A stretch of DNA of 64,000 nucleotides. It comes from Aerococcus suis (lineage in GTDB: Bacteria; Bacillota; Bacilli; Lactobacillales; Aerococcaceae). The DNA lies in assembly GCF_900176325.1 (NCBI RefSeq), contig NZ_FWXK01000007.1, positions 19,846 through 83,845 of the forward strand. The letters run 5' to 3'. The position numbers and the translations under genes are program-made. Below the pieces are notes generated by a model that made no database searches, was not told the origin of the DNA, and saw nothing but the letters and a program-made list of their open reading frames with translations. This document shows positions 55,419 through 64,000 of this stretch, piece after piece. Each line of letters opens with the position of its first letter. The first letter of the stretch is position 1.

Positions 55419-56129
55419 ATGGCAAAAAAACAACATGAACAAGTCGATATGACCGCCTCACGTGCGAATTGGGAGCGGGAGAATGCGGAATTGTATCCGC
55501 AATTAACGAATAAGAATAATGCCTTTATGCACCAACTAAATAAAGAAATGGCGCATCGAGATTTTGATGGTGAATGGTTAGAAAAAGAAAATGAGATGTT
55601 ACATGAATTAGTTGCCCATCAAACAAGTGGAGTCACAGCGAAACACTTATATGGAACGCCACGTGGTTATGCAGATAAATTAGAAAATGGCGACTATGAC
55701 AATGCGACGCCGCAAGAATCCGCACCATTCTGGCAATATGTCGTTGAAGGTGGCTTACTTATCGGTGGTGTCTTCGCCTTAATCAATGGGATTATTATGC
55801 TATTTGGTAATGGAACAGAAGGTGCACAATCTGCCGGTGTGATTACGATGCTACTTAACTTTGTGATCGGTGGTTTCGCTATGGCAGTGATTACGAAAAA
55901 CCAACCCGATGTTAACCAACCAAAAGGGGAACGTGGAATGGGTCGGTATTTATTATCAGCTGTAGGGGTAATGGTTTTATGGATTTTCTTTATTTCGATG
56001 ACACAATTGTTACCACCTGCTATTAATCCGGTCATGCCACCGTTCATTTATATTGCTCTAGGTGTGATTGCCTTAGCGGGTCGTTGGTGGTTCAAAAAAG
56101 CACATGGAATTACAGGAACACTATTTTAA
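55419..56129 (+). CDS. DUF1129 family membrane protein
   Basis: A 236-residue protein with a charged N-terminal half (residues 1-~105) and four hydrophobic helices, matching DUF1129 proteins that follow ychF in lactic acid bacteria. The N-terminal part contains RANWERENAELYPQLTNKNNAFM. Function is unknown. It lies 13 bases after ychF with GTGAGGGAGAGTT before the ATG, then a terminator. Confidence 0.85.
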   Translation: MAKKQHEQVDMTASRANWERENAELYPQLTNKNNAFMHQLNKEMAHRDFDGEWLEKENEMLHELVAHQTSGVTAKHLYGTPRGYADKLENGDYDNATPQESAPFWQYVVEGGLLIGGVFALINGIIMLFGNGTEGAQSAGVITMLLNFVIGGFAMAVITKNQPDVNQPKGERGMGRYLLSAVGVMVLWIFFISMTQLLPPAINPVMPPFIYIALGVIALAGRWWFKKAHGITGTLF

Positions 56130-56137
56130 TAAAAGTT

Positions 56138-56169
56138 AAGAGATTGGAAAATAATTCCAATCTCTTTTT
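56138..56169 (+). terminator. Terminator after the DUF1129 gene
   Basis: AAGAGATTGGAA / TTCCAATCTCTT stem with T run. Confidence 0.9.
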
Positions 56170-56193
56170 AACAATCACACATTCTTAAACGAT

Positions 56194-56238
56194 AAAACCG
56201 AACATTTTAAATAAATATATAAAATTACGTTCGTTTTT
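56194..56238. promoter_or_regulatory. Inverted pair of PurBox-like sites upstream of guaB
   Basis: AAAACCGAACATT at 56194-56206 and the reverse complement of AAAAACGAACGTAAT at 56224-56238, about 16 bases apart, resemble the PurR PurBox (AWWWCCGAACWWT). They lie just upstream of the guaB -35. Confidence 0.65.
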
Positions 56239-56249
56239 AATAAAAACCG

Positions 56250-57795
<1,546 letters not shown>

Positions 57796-57806
57796 ATATT
57801 AACCTA

Positions 57807-57834
57807 AAGAGCCTGGAGACAGGCTCTTTTTTTA
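57807..57834 (+). terminator. Terminator of guaB
   Basis: AAGAGCCTG / CAGGCTCTT stem with a 4-nt loop and a long T run. Confidence 0.92.
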
Positions 57835-57974
57835 TGTCTTCGATTGATGAATCACAATGCTTAGCGAGCGATTTAACAGTTTCTTAAACCGTTTTAAGTA
57901 GTATTTTCCTTAATCATTCGGTAAACTTTGGTAAAATAACAGATAGACAAGTTTATGATGGAGAGTGAACAGTA

Positions 57975-58664
57975 ATGAAAATTTTAATTGCAGATGACGA
58001 CAAAGAAATCGTTGAATTATTAAGTATTTACTCTGCGAATGAAGATTATGATGTGGTTAAAGCTTATGACGGAAATGAAGCTTTGGAACAATTATCTGCG
58101 AATCCTGACACTGATTTGATGATTTTAGATATTATGATGCCAGAGAAAGACGGCTTAGCTGTTGTTGAAGAGTTACGTCATCGCCAAATGAATATTCCGA
58201 TTCTATTATTGAGTGCTAAATCAACGGATATGGATAAAATTTCTGGATTAACAACTGGAGCCGATGATTATGTAACAAAACCATTTAACCCATTAGAGGT
58301 CATGGCACGAGTAAAATCATTGTTACGTCGGTCACGTTCTCAAGAAGAAAATAGTAATGTGATTGAAATTGGACCGCTAGTTATCGACAAAAATTCTCAC
58401 ATTGTCAAAACGATTGAAGGCGAAGAAATCAAATTAACAGCGTTAGAGTTTGGTATTTTATACTTACTAGCGAGTCATCCTAACACGGTATTTAGTGCGG
58501 ATGAAATTTTTGAACGTGTTTGGCAACAAGAAGCTGTGGTTTCAGCAAAAACAGTGATGGTTCATGTGAGCCATTTACGGGACAAAATTGGCGATGCCAC
58601 CAACGGAGATAAAGTGATTTCAACTGTTTGGGGCGTTGGCTATAAAATTGTCTCTCCCGAATAA
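57975..58664 (+). CDS. OmpR-family response regulator (VanR-like)
   Basis: A 229-residue response regulator with a receiver domain (phospho-acceptor Asp52 in LMILDIMMPEKDG; Lys102 in YVTKPFNPLEVM) and a C-terminal winged helix (LTALEFGILYLLASHPNTVFSADEIF, then VWGVGYKI). It resembles VanR in receiver, DNA-binding region and partner genes, but no vancomycin-resistance ligase is present. It is followed by the sensor kinase and a D,D-carboxypeptidase. Confidence 0.9.
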   Translation: MKILIADDDKEIVELLSIYSANEDYDVVKAYDGNEALEQLSANPDTDLMILDIMMPEKDGLAVVEELRHRQMNIPILLLSAKSTDMDKISGLTTGADDYVTKPFNPLEVMARVKSLLRRSRSQEENSNVIEIGPLVIDKNSHIVKTIEGEEIKLTALEFGILYLLASHPNTVFSADEIFERVWQQEAVVSAKTVMVHVSHLRDKIGDATNGDKVISTVWGVGYKIVSPE

Positions 58665-58691
58665 TAGATTAAGGATTTGAGGCGAATCTTC

Positions 58692-59819
58692 GTGCAGAAA
58701 CGTAAAGGACGCGAACGTGTCGAAGTGATTATTGAAGCCGTCGTTTGGCTAGCTATTTTGATGATTGCTTACTTCGGCTTAATGTTTTTATTTATTGTAT
58801 TTTATGAAGAGTATTACCCTATTTTTATTTTAAATCATCCTGATGCGATGATGAGTGTCTTACGCTTCCAACAAACCTTCTTTGTGAGTTTCACATTGAT
58901 GTATTTAGTTGGAAGTGTCGCTTTTGTCGTCTGGCGAATTTATAGACGGCGGCGGACGATTCAACTGGGCTATATTCTGGAAGAATTGCATTATATTTCG
59001 CAAGGACACTATGATCATCGTATTGAAATTGATAAGGCGAGTTCCATGGAGCCAGTGGTGAATAGTATTAACCGATTAGTGGATAGTACGGTTAAAGCTA
59101 TGGAAGAGGAGCGCCGAATTGAACAATCGAAGGATGAATTGATTACGAATATGAGTCATGATATCCGAACGCCGTTAACATCAGTCATTGGTTATTTAGG
59201 ATTACTACAAGGTCATCGCTATAAAAGTGAGGATCAGGCCAATCAATATGCGCAAATTGCCTATGACAAAGCATTACAGCTCCAACGAATGGTAGAGGAC
59301 TTATTCGAATATACGAAAGTTCGTCAAGTGAATACCGCATTAACGATTGATAAGGTAAATGTCCCTCATATGTTGGCACAATTAGCTGTTGAATTCGAAA
59401 TTGAAGCGAATGAAGTGGGGCGGTCAATTATTGTTGATGCACCTCAAAAAGATCTGTATGTCGAAATGGATAGTGAAAAGATGGTCCGTGTGTTTGCTAA
59501 CTTATTAACGAATGCCTTTAAATACGGTGGATGTGGTAAATGGGTTCGTTTAACGGTTGAGCCACAACCAGAAGTCACTCGTTTTACGGTGGCGAATGAT
59601 GGGAATCAAATAGATGATGATGTATTAAATAATCTCTTTCAACGATTTTATCGTGGCGATCCTTCTCGTAATCAAGGCATTAAAGGTAGCGGTTTAGGAT
59701 TAGCGATTACGGAGAGTATTGTGACGCTTCATCATGGTCGTATTTGGGCGGAATCAGATGAAGAAAGTACACGTTTTATTTTTGAACTTCCCAATACTTA
59801 TACAAAGGAGGGCTTATAG
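58692..59819 (+). CDS. Sensor histidine kinase (VanS-like)
   Basis: A 375-residue membrane kinase with two helices (about 12-38 and 62-83), a HAMP-like linker, H box NMSHDIRTPLTSVIGY (His156), N box (FANLLTNAFKYGG), G1 (VANDGNQID) and G2 (GSGLGLAITESI). The short extracellular loop suggests it senses through the membrane or cell wall. GTG 58692 has GAGGCG 7 nt upstream; TTG 58677 is the alternative. The sequence is clearly VanS-like. It lies between the regulator gene and the carboxypeptidase. Confidence 0.88.
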   Translation: MQKRKGRERVEVIIEAVVWLAILMIAYFGLMFLFIVFYEEYYPIFILNHPDAMMSVLRFQQTFFVSFTLMYLVGSVAFVVWRIYRRRRTIQLGYILEELHYISQGHYDHRIEIDKASSMEPVVNSINRLVDSTVKAMEEERRIEQSKDELITNMSHDIRTPLTSVIGYLGLLQGHRYKSEDQANQYAQIAYDKALQLQRMVEDLFEYTKVRQVNTALTIDKVNVPHMLAQLAVEFEIEANEVGRSIIVDAPQKDLYVEMDSEKMVRVFANLLTNAFKYGGCGKWVRLTVEPQPEVTRFTVANDGNQIDDDVLNNLFQRFYRGDPSRNQGIKGSGLGLAITESIVTLHHGRIWAESDEESTRFIFELPNTYTKEGL

Positions 59820-59822
59820 TTA

Positions 59823-61172
59823 ATGATTAGCTTGTTAAAGTTTTGGGTAGCTTTTAGTCTGTTTTTAATTGGCGGACAGTTAGTTGCTCCAACGTTGGTT
59901 TTTGCTGAGGAACAGACCTCGCCTTCAGTTGAGGATTTTTCGAATCAATTATCCCTATCAGTGGATTCCGCTTTAGCGATTGATAATGAAAGTGGACAAA
60001 TTCTCTATCAAAAAGATGACAATCAATTACATGGAATTGCGTCATTGACGAAATTATTAAGTTTATTTGTTGTTTATGATGCCATTCATGATGGCAAATT
60101 GTCGATGGATACGAAAGTACCAGTATCTAAAGAAGTTGAAGAATTAGCGACTTTGCCTGGCTATGCTAATGTGCCATTAAAAGAATCAAAAGATTTTTAT
60201 ACGGTATCTGACTTAATTGATGCGACGATTATTGGTTCAGCGAATGCCGCGATTGTAGCGTTAGCTGAGGAAATTGGTGGTAGTGAGCAAGGCTTTGTGT
60301 CACTAATGAAAGATAAACTAACGGAACTTGGTATTTCTGATTATGAAATTTATACTGCTAGTGGAATGAAGGCGCAATATTTGGTGACTGATAATGGGGA
60401 TGCGAGTTCCCTAGATAAGGAAAATAAAATGCGAGCTCGAGATATTCTATTTTTGGCTAGAGAATTAGTGAAAACATATCCAGAAATCCAAGATCGTGCT
60501 CAAGTCTCTAGGAAAGAATTTCCAGTTTCTAAAGATGAAACGTATGAATTGGTGAATCACAATAAATTTCTACCAGGCTTACCTCATGAACGGTCTGATA
60601 TTTATGGATTGAAAACCGGAACCGAAGAAGAAGCAGGATCATGTATTATTGTCATTACAGAAATTGCTGGACGAGAAGTCTATGCGATTACGATGGGAGC
60701 AGATTCTGACGAGGCGCGTTATGGAGAAACCAATCGATTACTTGACTACTTACAAAACCAATTAGAATGGGTAACCTTACAATCAAAAGGTGAAGCGATT
60801 ACGGATGGACAAACGGCTGACATTTCCAAAGGTCAATCTGAAACGACGTCATTAGTTTATGGTGAAGATGTTGGGTTATTTGTCCCTCATAATTATGACC
60901 TGTCAAATCATATCGAAACTTCTTATTCGTCTGCTTGGCAATATAATGCAAAAGGACGTATTGTTTTAAATGCACCGTTAGATAAAGATAAAGCTGTTAA
61001 TACAGTAGTAACTAGGGCTCCTTTCTATGACACCCTATTCAATGAACCGACCTTAGAAAACACGATTTATCCAACTGAAGATGTTCTAGCGATTAACCGT
61101 TTTGTTCATATTAGTCGGATTATGGCGGACATGTTTGAAGAGTGGTCAAATCGTTTGTTTGCTAGTGAGTAA
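59823..61172 (+). CDS. D-alanyl-D-alanine carboxypeptidase (PBP5/DacA family)
   Basis: A 449-residue serine carboxypeptidase. Signal peptide ends about residue 28 (FA-EE); active-site SxxK is Ser74-Lys77, SxN Ser139-Asn141 and KTG 264-266. A PBP5 C-terminal domain follows, then an amphipathic end (ISRIMADMFEEWSNRLF) that can lie on the membrane. It removes terminal D-Ala from peptidoglycan pentapeptides. Three bases after the VanS-like kinase, so probably controlled by that system. A terminator was not seen directly after it. Confidence 0.9.
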   Translation: MISLLKFWVAFSLFLIGGQLVAPTLVFAEEQTSPSVEDFSNQLSLSVDSALAIDNESGQILYQKDDNQLHGIASLTKLLSLFVVYDAIHDGKLSMDTKVPVSKEVEELATLPGYANVPLKESKDFYTVSDLIDATIIGSANAAIVALAEEIGGSEQGFVSLMKDKLTELGISDYEIYTASGMKAQYLVTDNGDASSLDKENKMRARDILFLARELVKTYPEIQDRAQVSRKEFPVSKDETYELVNHNKFLPGLPHERSDIYGLKTGTEEEAGSCIIVITEIAGREVYAITMGADSDEARYGETNRLLDYLQNQLEWVTLQSKGEAITDGQTADISKGQSETTSLVYGEDVGLFVPHNYDLSNHIETSYSSAWQYNAKGRIVLNAPLDKDKAVNTVVTRAPFYDTLFNEPTLENTIYPTEDVLAINRFVHISRIMADMFEEWSNRLFASE

Positions 61173-61204
61173 TAGTGTAAAGTGAAGCAAAAGGAGGTCA
61201 TCAT

Positions 61205-61729
61205 ATGACAATGGAAAAAGCAACGTTTGCAGGTGGCTGTTTCTGGTGTATGGTGAAACCATTTGACGAAATGCCAGGAATTGAGTCAGTGATTTCAGGG
61301 TACACTGGTGGCCATGTCGATCATCCAACTTATCGTGAAGTGTGTTCAGAAACAACAGGACATACGGAAGCGGTGCAAATCACTTATGATTCTGATGTGA
61401 TTAGTTATAATGAATTGCTAGATATTTATTGGCAACAAACAGACCCTACTGACGCAATGGGGCAATTTGCTGACCGTGGCGATTCTTATCGTCCAGAAAT
61501 TTTTTATCATAATGATGAACAAAAAGTGTTAGCAGAACAATCTAAAGCTCAGTTGGAAGCCAGTGGTCGTTTTGACCAACCGATCGTGACGCAGATTACG
61601 CCAGCAAGTGACTTTTGGCCAGCTGAAGATTATCATCAATATTATTACAAGAAAAATCCAGAACATTATGCTCGTTATTCTGTTGGTTCAGGACGGAAAC
61701 CATTCATTGAACGTCAATGGCAAGATTAA
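61205..61729 (+). CDS. msrA: Peptide-methionine (S)-S-oxide reductase MsrA
   Basis: A 174-residue enzyme repairing methionine sulfoxide. The catalytic Cys12 lies in [13 protein letters not shown], and [22 protein letters not shown] is conserved. AAAGGAGGTCATCAT precedes the ATG. It is 32 bases after the carboxypeptidase and ends in its own terminator. Confidence 0.95.
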   Translation: MTMEKATFAGGCFWCMVKPFDEMPGIESVISGYTGGHVDHPTYREVCSETTGHTEAVQITYDSDVISYNELLDIYWQQTDPTDAMGQFADRGDSYRPEIFYHNDEQKVLAEQSKAQLEASGRFDQPIVTQITPASDFWPAEDYHQYYYKKNPEHYARYSVGSGRKPFIERQWQD

Positions 61730-61732
61730 CGC

Positions 61733-61770
61733 GTAACTCCTAATAGTTTTAAACTGTTAGGAGTTTTTTA
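61733..61770 (+). terminator. Terminator of msrA
   Basis: AACTCCTAA / TTAGGAGTT stem with a 13-nt loop and a T run. Confidence 0.85.
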
Positions 61771-61796
61771 GTTGTAGGAAGTGAGGGATTATGTTG

Positions 61797-61841
61797 AAAC
61801 CCGAACTTTGCATTGAAATTCTTAATTACTCTTCGTATAAT
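61797..61841 (+). promoter_or_regulatory. xpt-pbuX promoter with PurBox-like site
   Basis: PurBox-like AAACCCGAACTTT at 61797-61809, then TTGAAA (61813-61818), 17 bp, TATAAT (61836-61841). The leader is only about 35 nt, too short for a purine riboswitch. Confidence 0.65.
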
Positions 61842-61883
61842 AGACTTACTTTTTGAAGGATAAATTTAGAGGAGGAACAATAA

Positions 61884-62465
61884 ATGAGTTATTTGCAAGA
61901 GCGTATTTTATCAGATGGGGTTGCACTAAATGAAGATGTCTTAAAAGTGGATTCATTCTTGAACCATCAAATTGACCCAGTCGTGATGAATGAAGTTTCT
62001 AAAGAGTTTGTTGATTATTTTGGAGATAAAGGCATTACAAAAGTATTAACCATTGAAGCATCAGGCATTGCGCCAGCTATTTGGGTAGCTTCTGAATTAC
62101 AAGTGCCAATGGTATTCGCGAAAAAAACCGAACCATCGACAATGAAATCTGAAGATCAATATACGCATGATGTTCATTCATTTACTAAAAATAAAACGAG
62201 TCGTGTTATTGTCTCTTCTAAATATTTATCTGCAGATGATCGTGTTCTCATTATTGATGACTTCTTAGCTAATGCAGAAGCTTCATTAGGATTAGTTGAT
62301 ATTGTCAAACAATCAGGAGCAGAAATTGCTGGGGTTGGTATTTGTATTGAAAAATCTTTCCAACCTGGACGTCAAAAATTAGAAGATGCAGGTATCGATG
62401 TGTATTCTGTCGCACGAATTAAAGAATTAGGAAAAGACAAAATTACTTTTGAAGAGGGTCATTAA
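61884..62465 (+). CDS. xpt: Xanthine phosphoribosyltransferase
   Basis: A 193-residue PRT-family enzyme converting xanthine to XMP. The PRPP-binding motif is VLIIDDFLANAEA, and the N-terminus MSYLQERILSDGVALNEDVLKVDSFL matches Xpt. AGAGGAGGAACAATAA precedes the ATG. It forms an operon with the purine permease, gap 47 bases. Confidence 0.95.
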   Translation: MSYLQERILSDGVALNEDVLKVDSFLNHQIDPVVMNEVSKEFVDYFGDKGITKVLTIEASGIAPAIWVASELQVPMVFAKKTEPSTMKSEDQYTHDVHSFTKNKTSRVIVSSKYLSADDRVLIIDDFLANAEASLGLVDIVKQSGAEIAGVGICIEKSFQPGRQKLEDAGIDVYSVARIKELGKDKITFEEGH

Positions 62466-62512
62466 TCAATAATATAGTTGGTGGCAACAGTTAGTATTCA
62501 AAAGGAGCGCTT

Positions 62513-63796
62513 ATGAAAAATTTTTCTTTTAAAGAGATGTGGCAGTGGAAAAATATTACCTTAAGTATCCAACATTTATTAGCGATGTATGCTGGGGCAG
62601 TAGTTGTTCCAATTTTAATTGCTGGAGCTTGGAAACTTAATGCAACGCAAACAGCCTATATGGTAGCAGCTGATATTGCGATTTGTGGATTAGCGACATT
62701 ACTACAAGTCTATCGAGGACGTGTCATTGGTATTGGATTACCAGTCGTTTTAGCGAGTACATTTACTGGCGTTGCGCCGATGATTCAAATTGGATCAACG
62801 CACGGTCCTGGTGTTGCTTTTGGGTCACTCTTAGTTGCTGGGATTATTATGCTCTTCTTGGCACCAGCATTTGCTAAACTGAATCGCTTGTTTCCCCCAT
62901 TAGTTACACGTTTAGTTGTGGCACTAATAGGGATTACTTTAATTCCTGTAGCGATTACTAACTGGGCAGGTGGCGATGGAGCGGCTGATTTTGGTAGCTT
63001 GCAAAATTTAATCGTTGGATTTATTACATTAGTCATTATTTTAATTATTTATCGATTCACTAAAGGATTTGTACAATCGATTTCGACGTTAATAGGAATG
63101 GTTACCGGAACTATATGTGCAGCATTTCTAGGGATGGTTGATTTATCTGCATTACAATCAGCCAGTTGGTTCCAACTCCCAATGCCATTTGCATTAGCGA
63201 CGCCAGAAGTTGATTTTGGTAGTGTGATTACTTTAACAGTTGTTGGGATTGTGACATTTATAGAAGCTACGGGAAACTACTTTGGTTTATTAGAAGATGA
63301 TGAACGTCTAAGTGAAGGGGACTTACGTCGTGGGTATCTTTCTGTTGGTCTCTCATTTATATTAGCTGGATTATTTAATACCACACCACAGACAGCCTTT
63401 TCCCAAAATTTAGGAGTTATCAAAGTTTCCGGTGTGCGTAAACGAGAAGTAATTGCGAATTTAGTGGTTATTATGTTACTGCTAGGATTTGTTCCTAAAC
63501 TTGGTGTATTGGCGACGATGATTCCTAAACCTGTATTAGGAGGCGCAATGGTCTTCTTATTTGGGAATGTTCTCGCTTTCGGAATTGGAGAATTAGGTTC
63601 AATGTCCCTTAGTGATGATGATTCAATGATTATTGCGGCTTCAATTGCGGTTGGTCTAGGGGTCGCTGTTATGCCAGAAGCCTTTTCCAATTTACCAGCA
63701 TGGTTAAGTTGGATCACCACTTCAGGAACAGTAGCAGGAACCATTGTGGCAGTATTATTGAATCTATTTTTTAATGGACTATCCGAAAAATCATAA
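62513..63796 (+). CDS. pbuX: Xanthine/uracil permease (NCS2 family, PbuX)
   Basis: A 427-residue membrane transporter with about 12 hydrophobic helices. NCS2 motifs include LAMYAGAVVVPILIAGAW near the start and FIEATGNYFGLLED around residue 250, plus GLFNTTPQTAFSQNLG in the helix 10 region. Preceded by AAAAGGAGCGCTT and directly after xpt, it takes up xanthine for the Xpt reaction. A terminator follows at 63846-63884. Confidence 0.94.
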   Translation: MKNFSFKEMWQWKNITLSIQHLLAMYAGAVVVPILIAGAWKLNATQTAYMVAADIAICGLATLLQVYRGRVIGIGLPVVLASTFTGVAPMIQIGSTHGPGVAFGSLLVAGIIMLFLAPAFAKLNRLFPPLVTRLVVALIGITLIPVAITNWAGGDGAADFGSLQNLIVGFITLVIILIIYRFTKGFVQSISTLIGMVTGTICAAFLGMVDLSALQSASWFQLPMPFALATPEVDFGSVITLTVVGIVTFIEATGNYFGLLEDDERLSEGDLRRGYLSVGLSFILAGLFNTTPQTAFSQNLGVIKVSGVRKREVIANLVVIMLLLGFVPKLGVLATMIPKPVLGGAMVFLFGNVLAFGIGELGSMSLSDDDSMIIAASIAVGLGVAVMPEAFSNLPAWLSWITTSGTVAGTIVAVLLNLFFNGLSEKS

Positions 63797-63845
63797 AAAA
63801 TTTCCAACTATCTATTTACAACACCTATAAACCATGATAATATAT

Positions 63846-63884
63846 ATCTCAGTCGTTAAGAAATGCGACTGAGATTATTTTTTA
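63846..63884 (+). terminator. Terminator of xpt-pbuX
   Basis: ATCTCAGTCG / CGACTGAGAT stem with a 10-nt loop and T run. Confidence 0.88.
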
Positions 63885-63920
63885 TCTCAACAACTTCTAA
63901 AAATAAATTTTAAAAAGTTG

Positions 63921-63950
63921 TTGACATATTACGGGTTAACATGATATATT
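63921..63950 (+). promoter_or_regulatory. Strong promoter at the right edge (possible rRNA operon)
   Basis: TTGACA (63921-63926), 18 bp, TATATT (63945-63950), followed by a GTCGC/GCGAC hairpin (63957-63975) and a GTTGTTAAAAAA stretch. This resembles rRNA-operon promoters and leaders of Lactobacillales, but the gene itself lies outside the window. Confidence 0.5.
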
Positions 63951-64000
63951 ATTTAAGTCGCTTCGATGAGGCGACAACAACAAAACAAGTTGTTAAAAAA

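Noticed and set aside
61771..61883. Purine riboswitch before xpt
   Set aside because: The leader after the predicted start is only about 35 nt and lacks the aptamer; a PurBox-like site explains regulation better.
63277..63807. 176-codon leftward ORF opposite pbuX, and similar long antisense frames in gyrB, gatC, dnaB and guaB
   Set aside because: They are mirror frames of strong genes with no SD and no family resemblance.

Overview
The window is chromosomal DNA of a low-GC Gram-positive bacterium of the order Lactobacillales. The gene set suggests the Aerococcaceae/Carnobacteriaceae side, but no rRNA gene is present to confirm this. It spans the replication origin: mnmG-mnmE, khpB/jag, yidC, rnpA and rpmH run leftward, and dnaA, dnaN, S4-domain yaaA, recF, gyrB and gyrA, rpsF-ssb-rpsR, gdpP-rplI-dnaB and rsmG run rightward. 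The parA-parB pair lies about 40 kb further on. Clear DnaA boxes lie between rpmH and dnaA and between dnaA and dnaN.

Layout. 0-4 kb: edge of an ISL3-type transposase, a DUF2185-type gene, a two-gene threonine/serine exporter-like operon preceded by a tiny ORF plus terminator, and a formimidoylglutamase-like gene. 4.1-4.55 kb: tandem modules of about 119 bp with conserved structure. 4.5-12 kb: leftward origin arm plus an MscS-like channel. 12-31 kb: rightward origin arm, interrupted by a ribokinase/LacI-type pair between dnaN and recF. 25.1-27.3 kb: 2.2 kb with no credible gene, holding five perfect parS sites and DnaA-box clusters.

33-46 kb is a galactoside-use locus. It holds a wall-anchored GH2 beta-galactosidase (LPKTG), leftward lacR-lacA-lacB-lacC, rightward lacD with a Gat-type PTS (EIIA, EIIB, EIIC), and a GH1 phospho-glycosidase. 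The bgaA and lacD promoters share the same layout (-35, cre-like site, TATTAT -10) and a nearly identical LacR-type operator candidate. This suggests one regulon in which galactose is cut off outside the cell, imported as galactose-6-phosphate and degraded by the tagatose-6-phosphate pathway.

46-52 kb is an accessory stretch: peroxide-stress YaaA, a DJ-1/PfpI protein, a VIT-family metal transporter with a structured leader and flanked by two copies of a micro-ORF cassette, and a NUDIX hydrolase next to a PLD-helicase-DUF3427 protein. 52-64 kb: parA-parB, a DUF951 protein, ychF, a DUF1129 protein, guaB, a VanR/VanS-like two-component system with a D,D-carboxypeptidase, msrA and xpt-pbuX. PurBox-like sites precede guaB and xpt. 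The last 100 bases look like a strong promoter and leader, possibly of an rRNA operon.

The least explained parts are the parS/DnaA-box region (25.1-27.3 kb), the 119-bp structured repeats (4.1-4.55 kb), the duplicated micro-ORF cassette (47.7 and 48.8 kb), and the leader RNAs before the VIT gene, yaaA-recF and parA. Everything was read by eye, without database searches.
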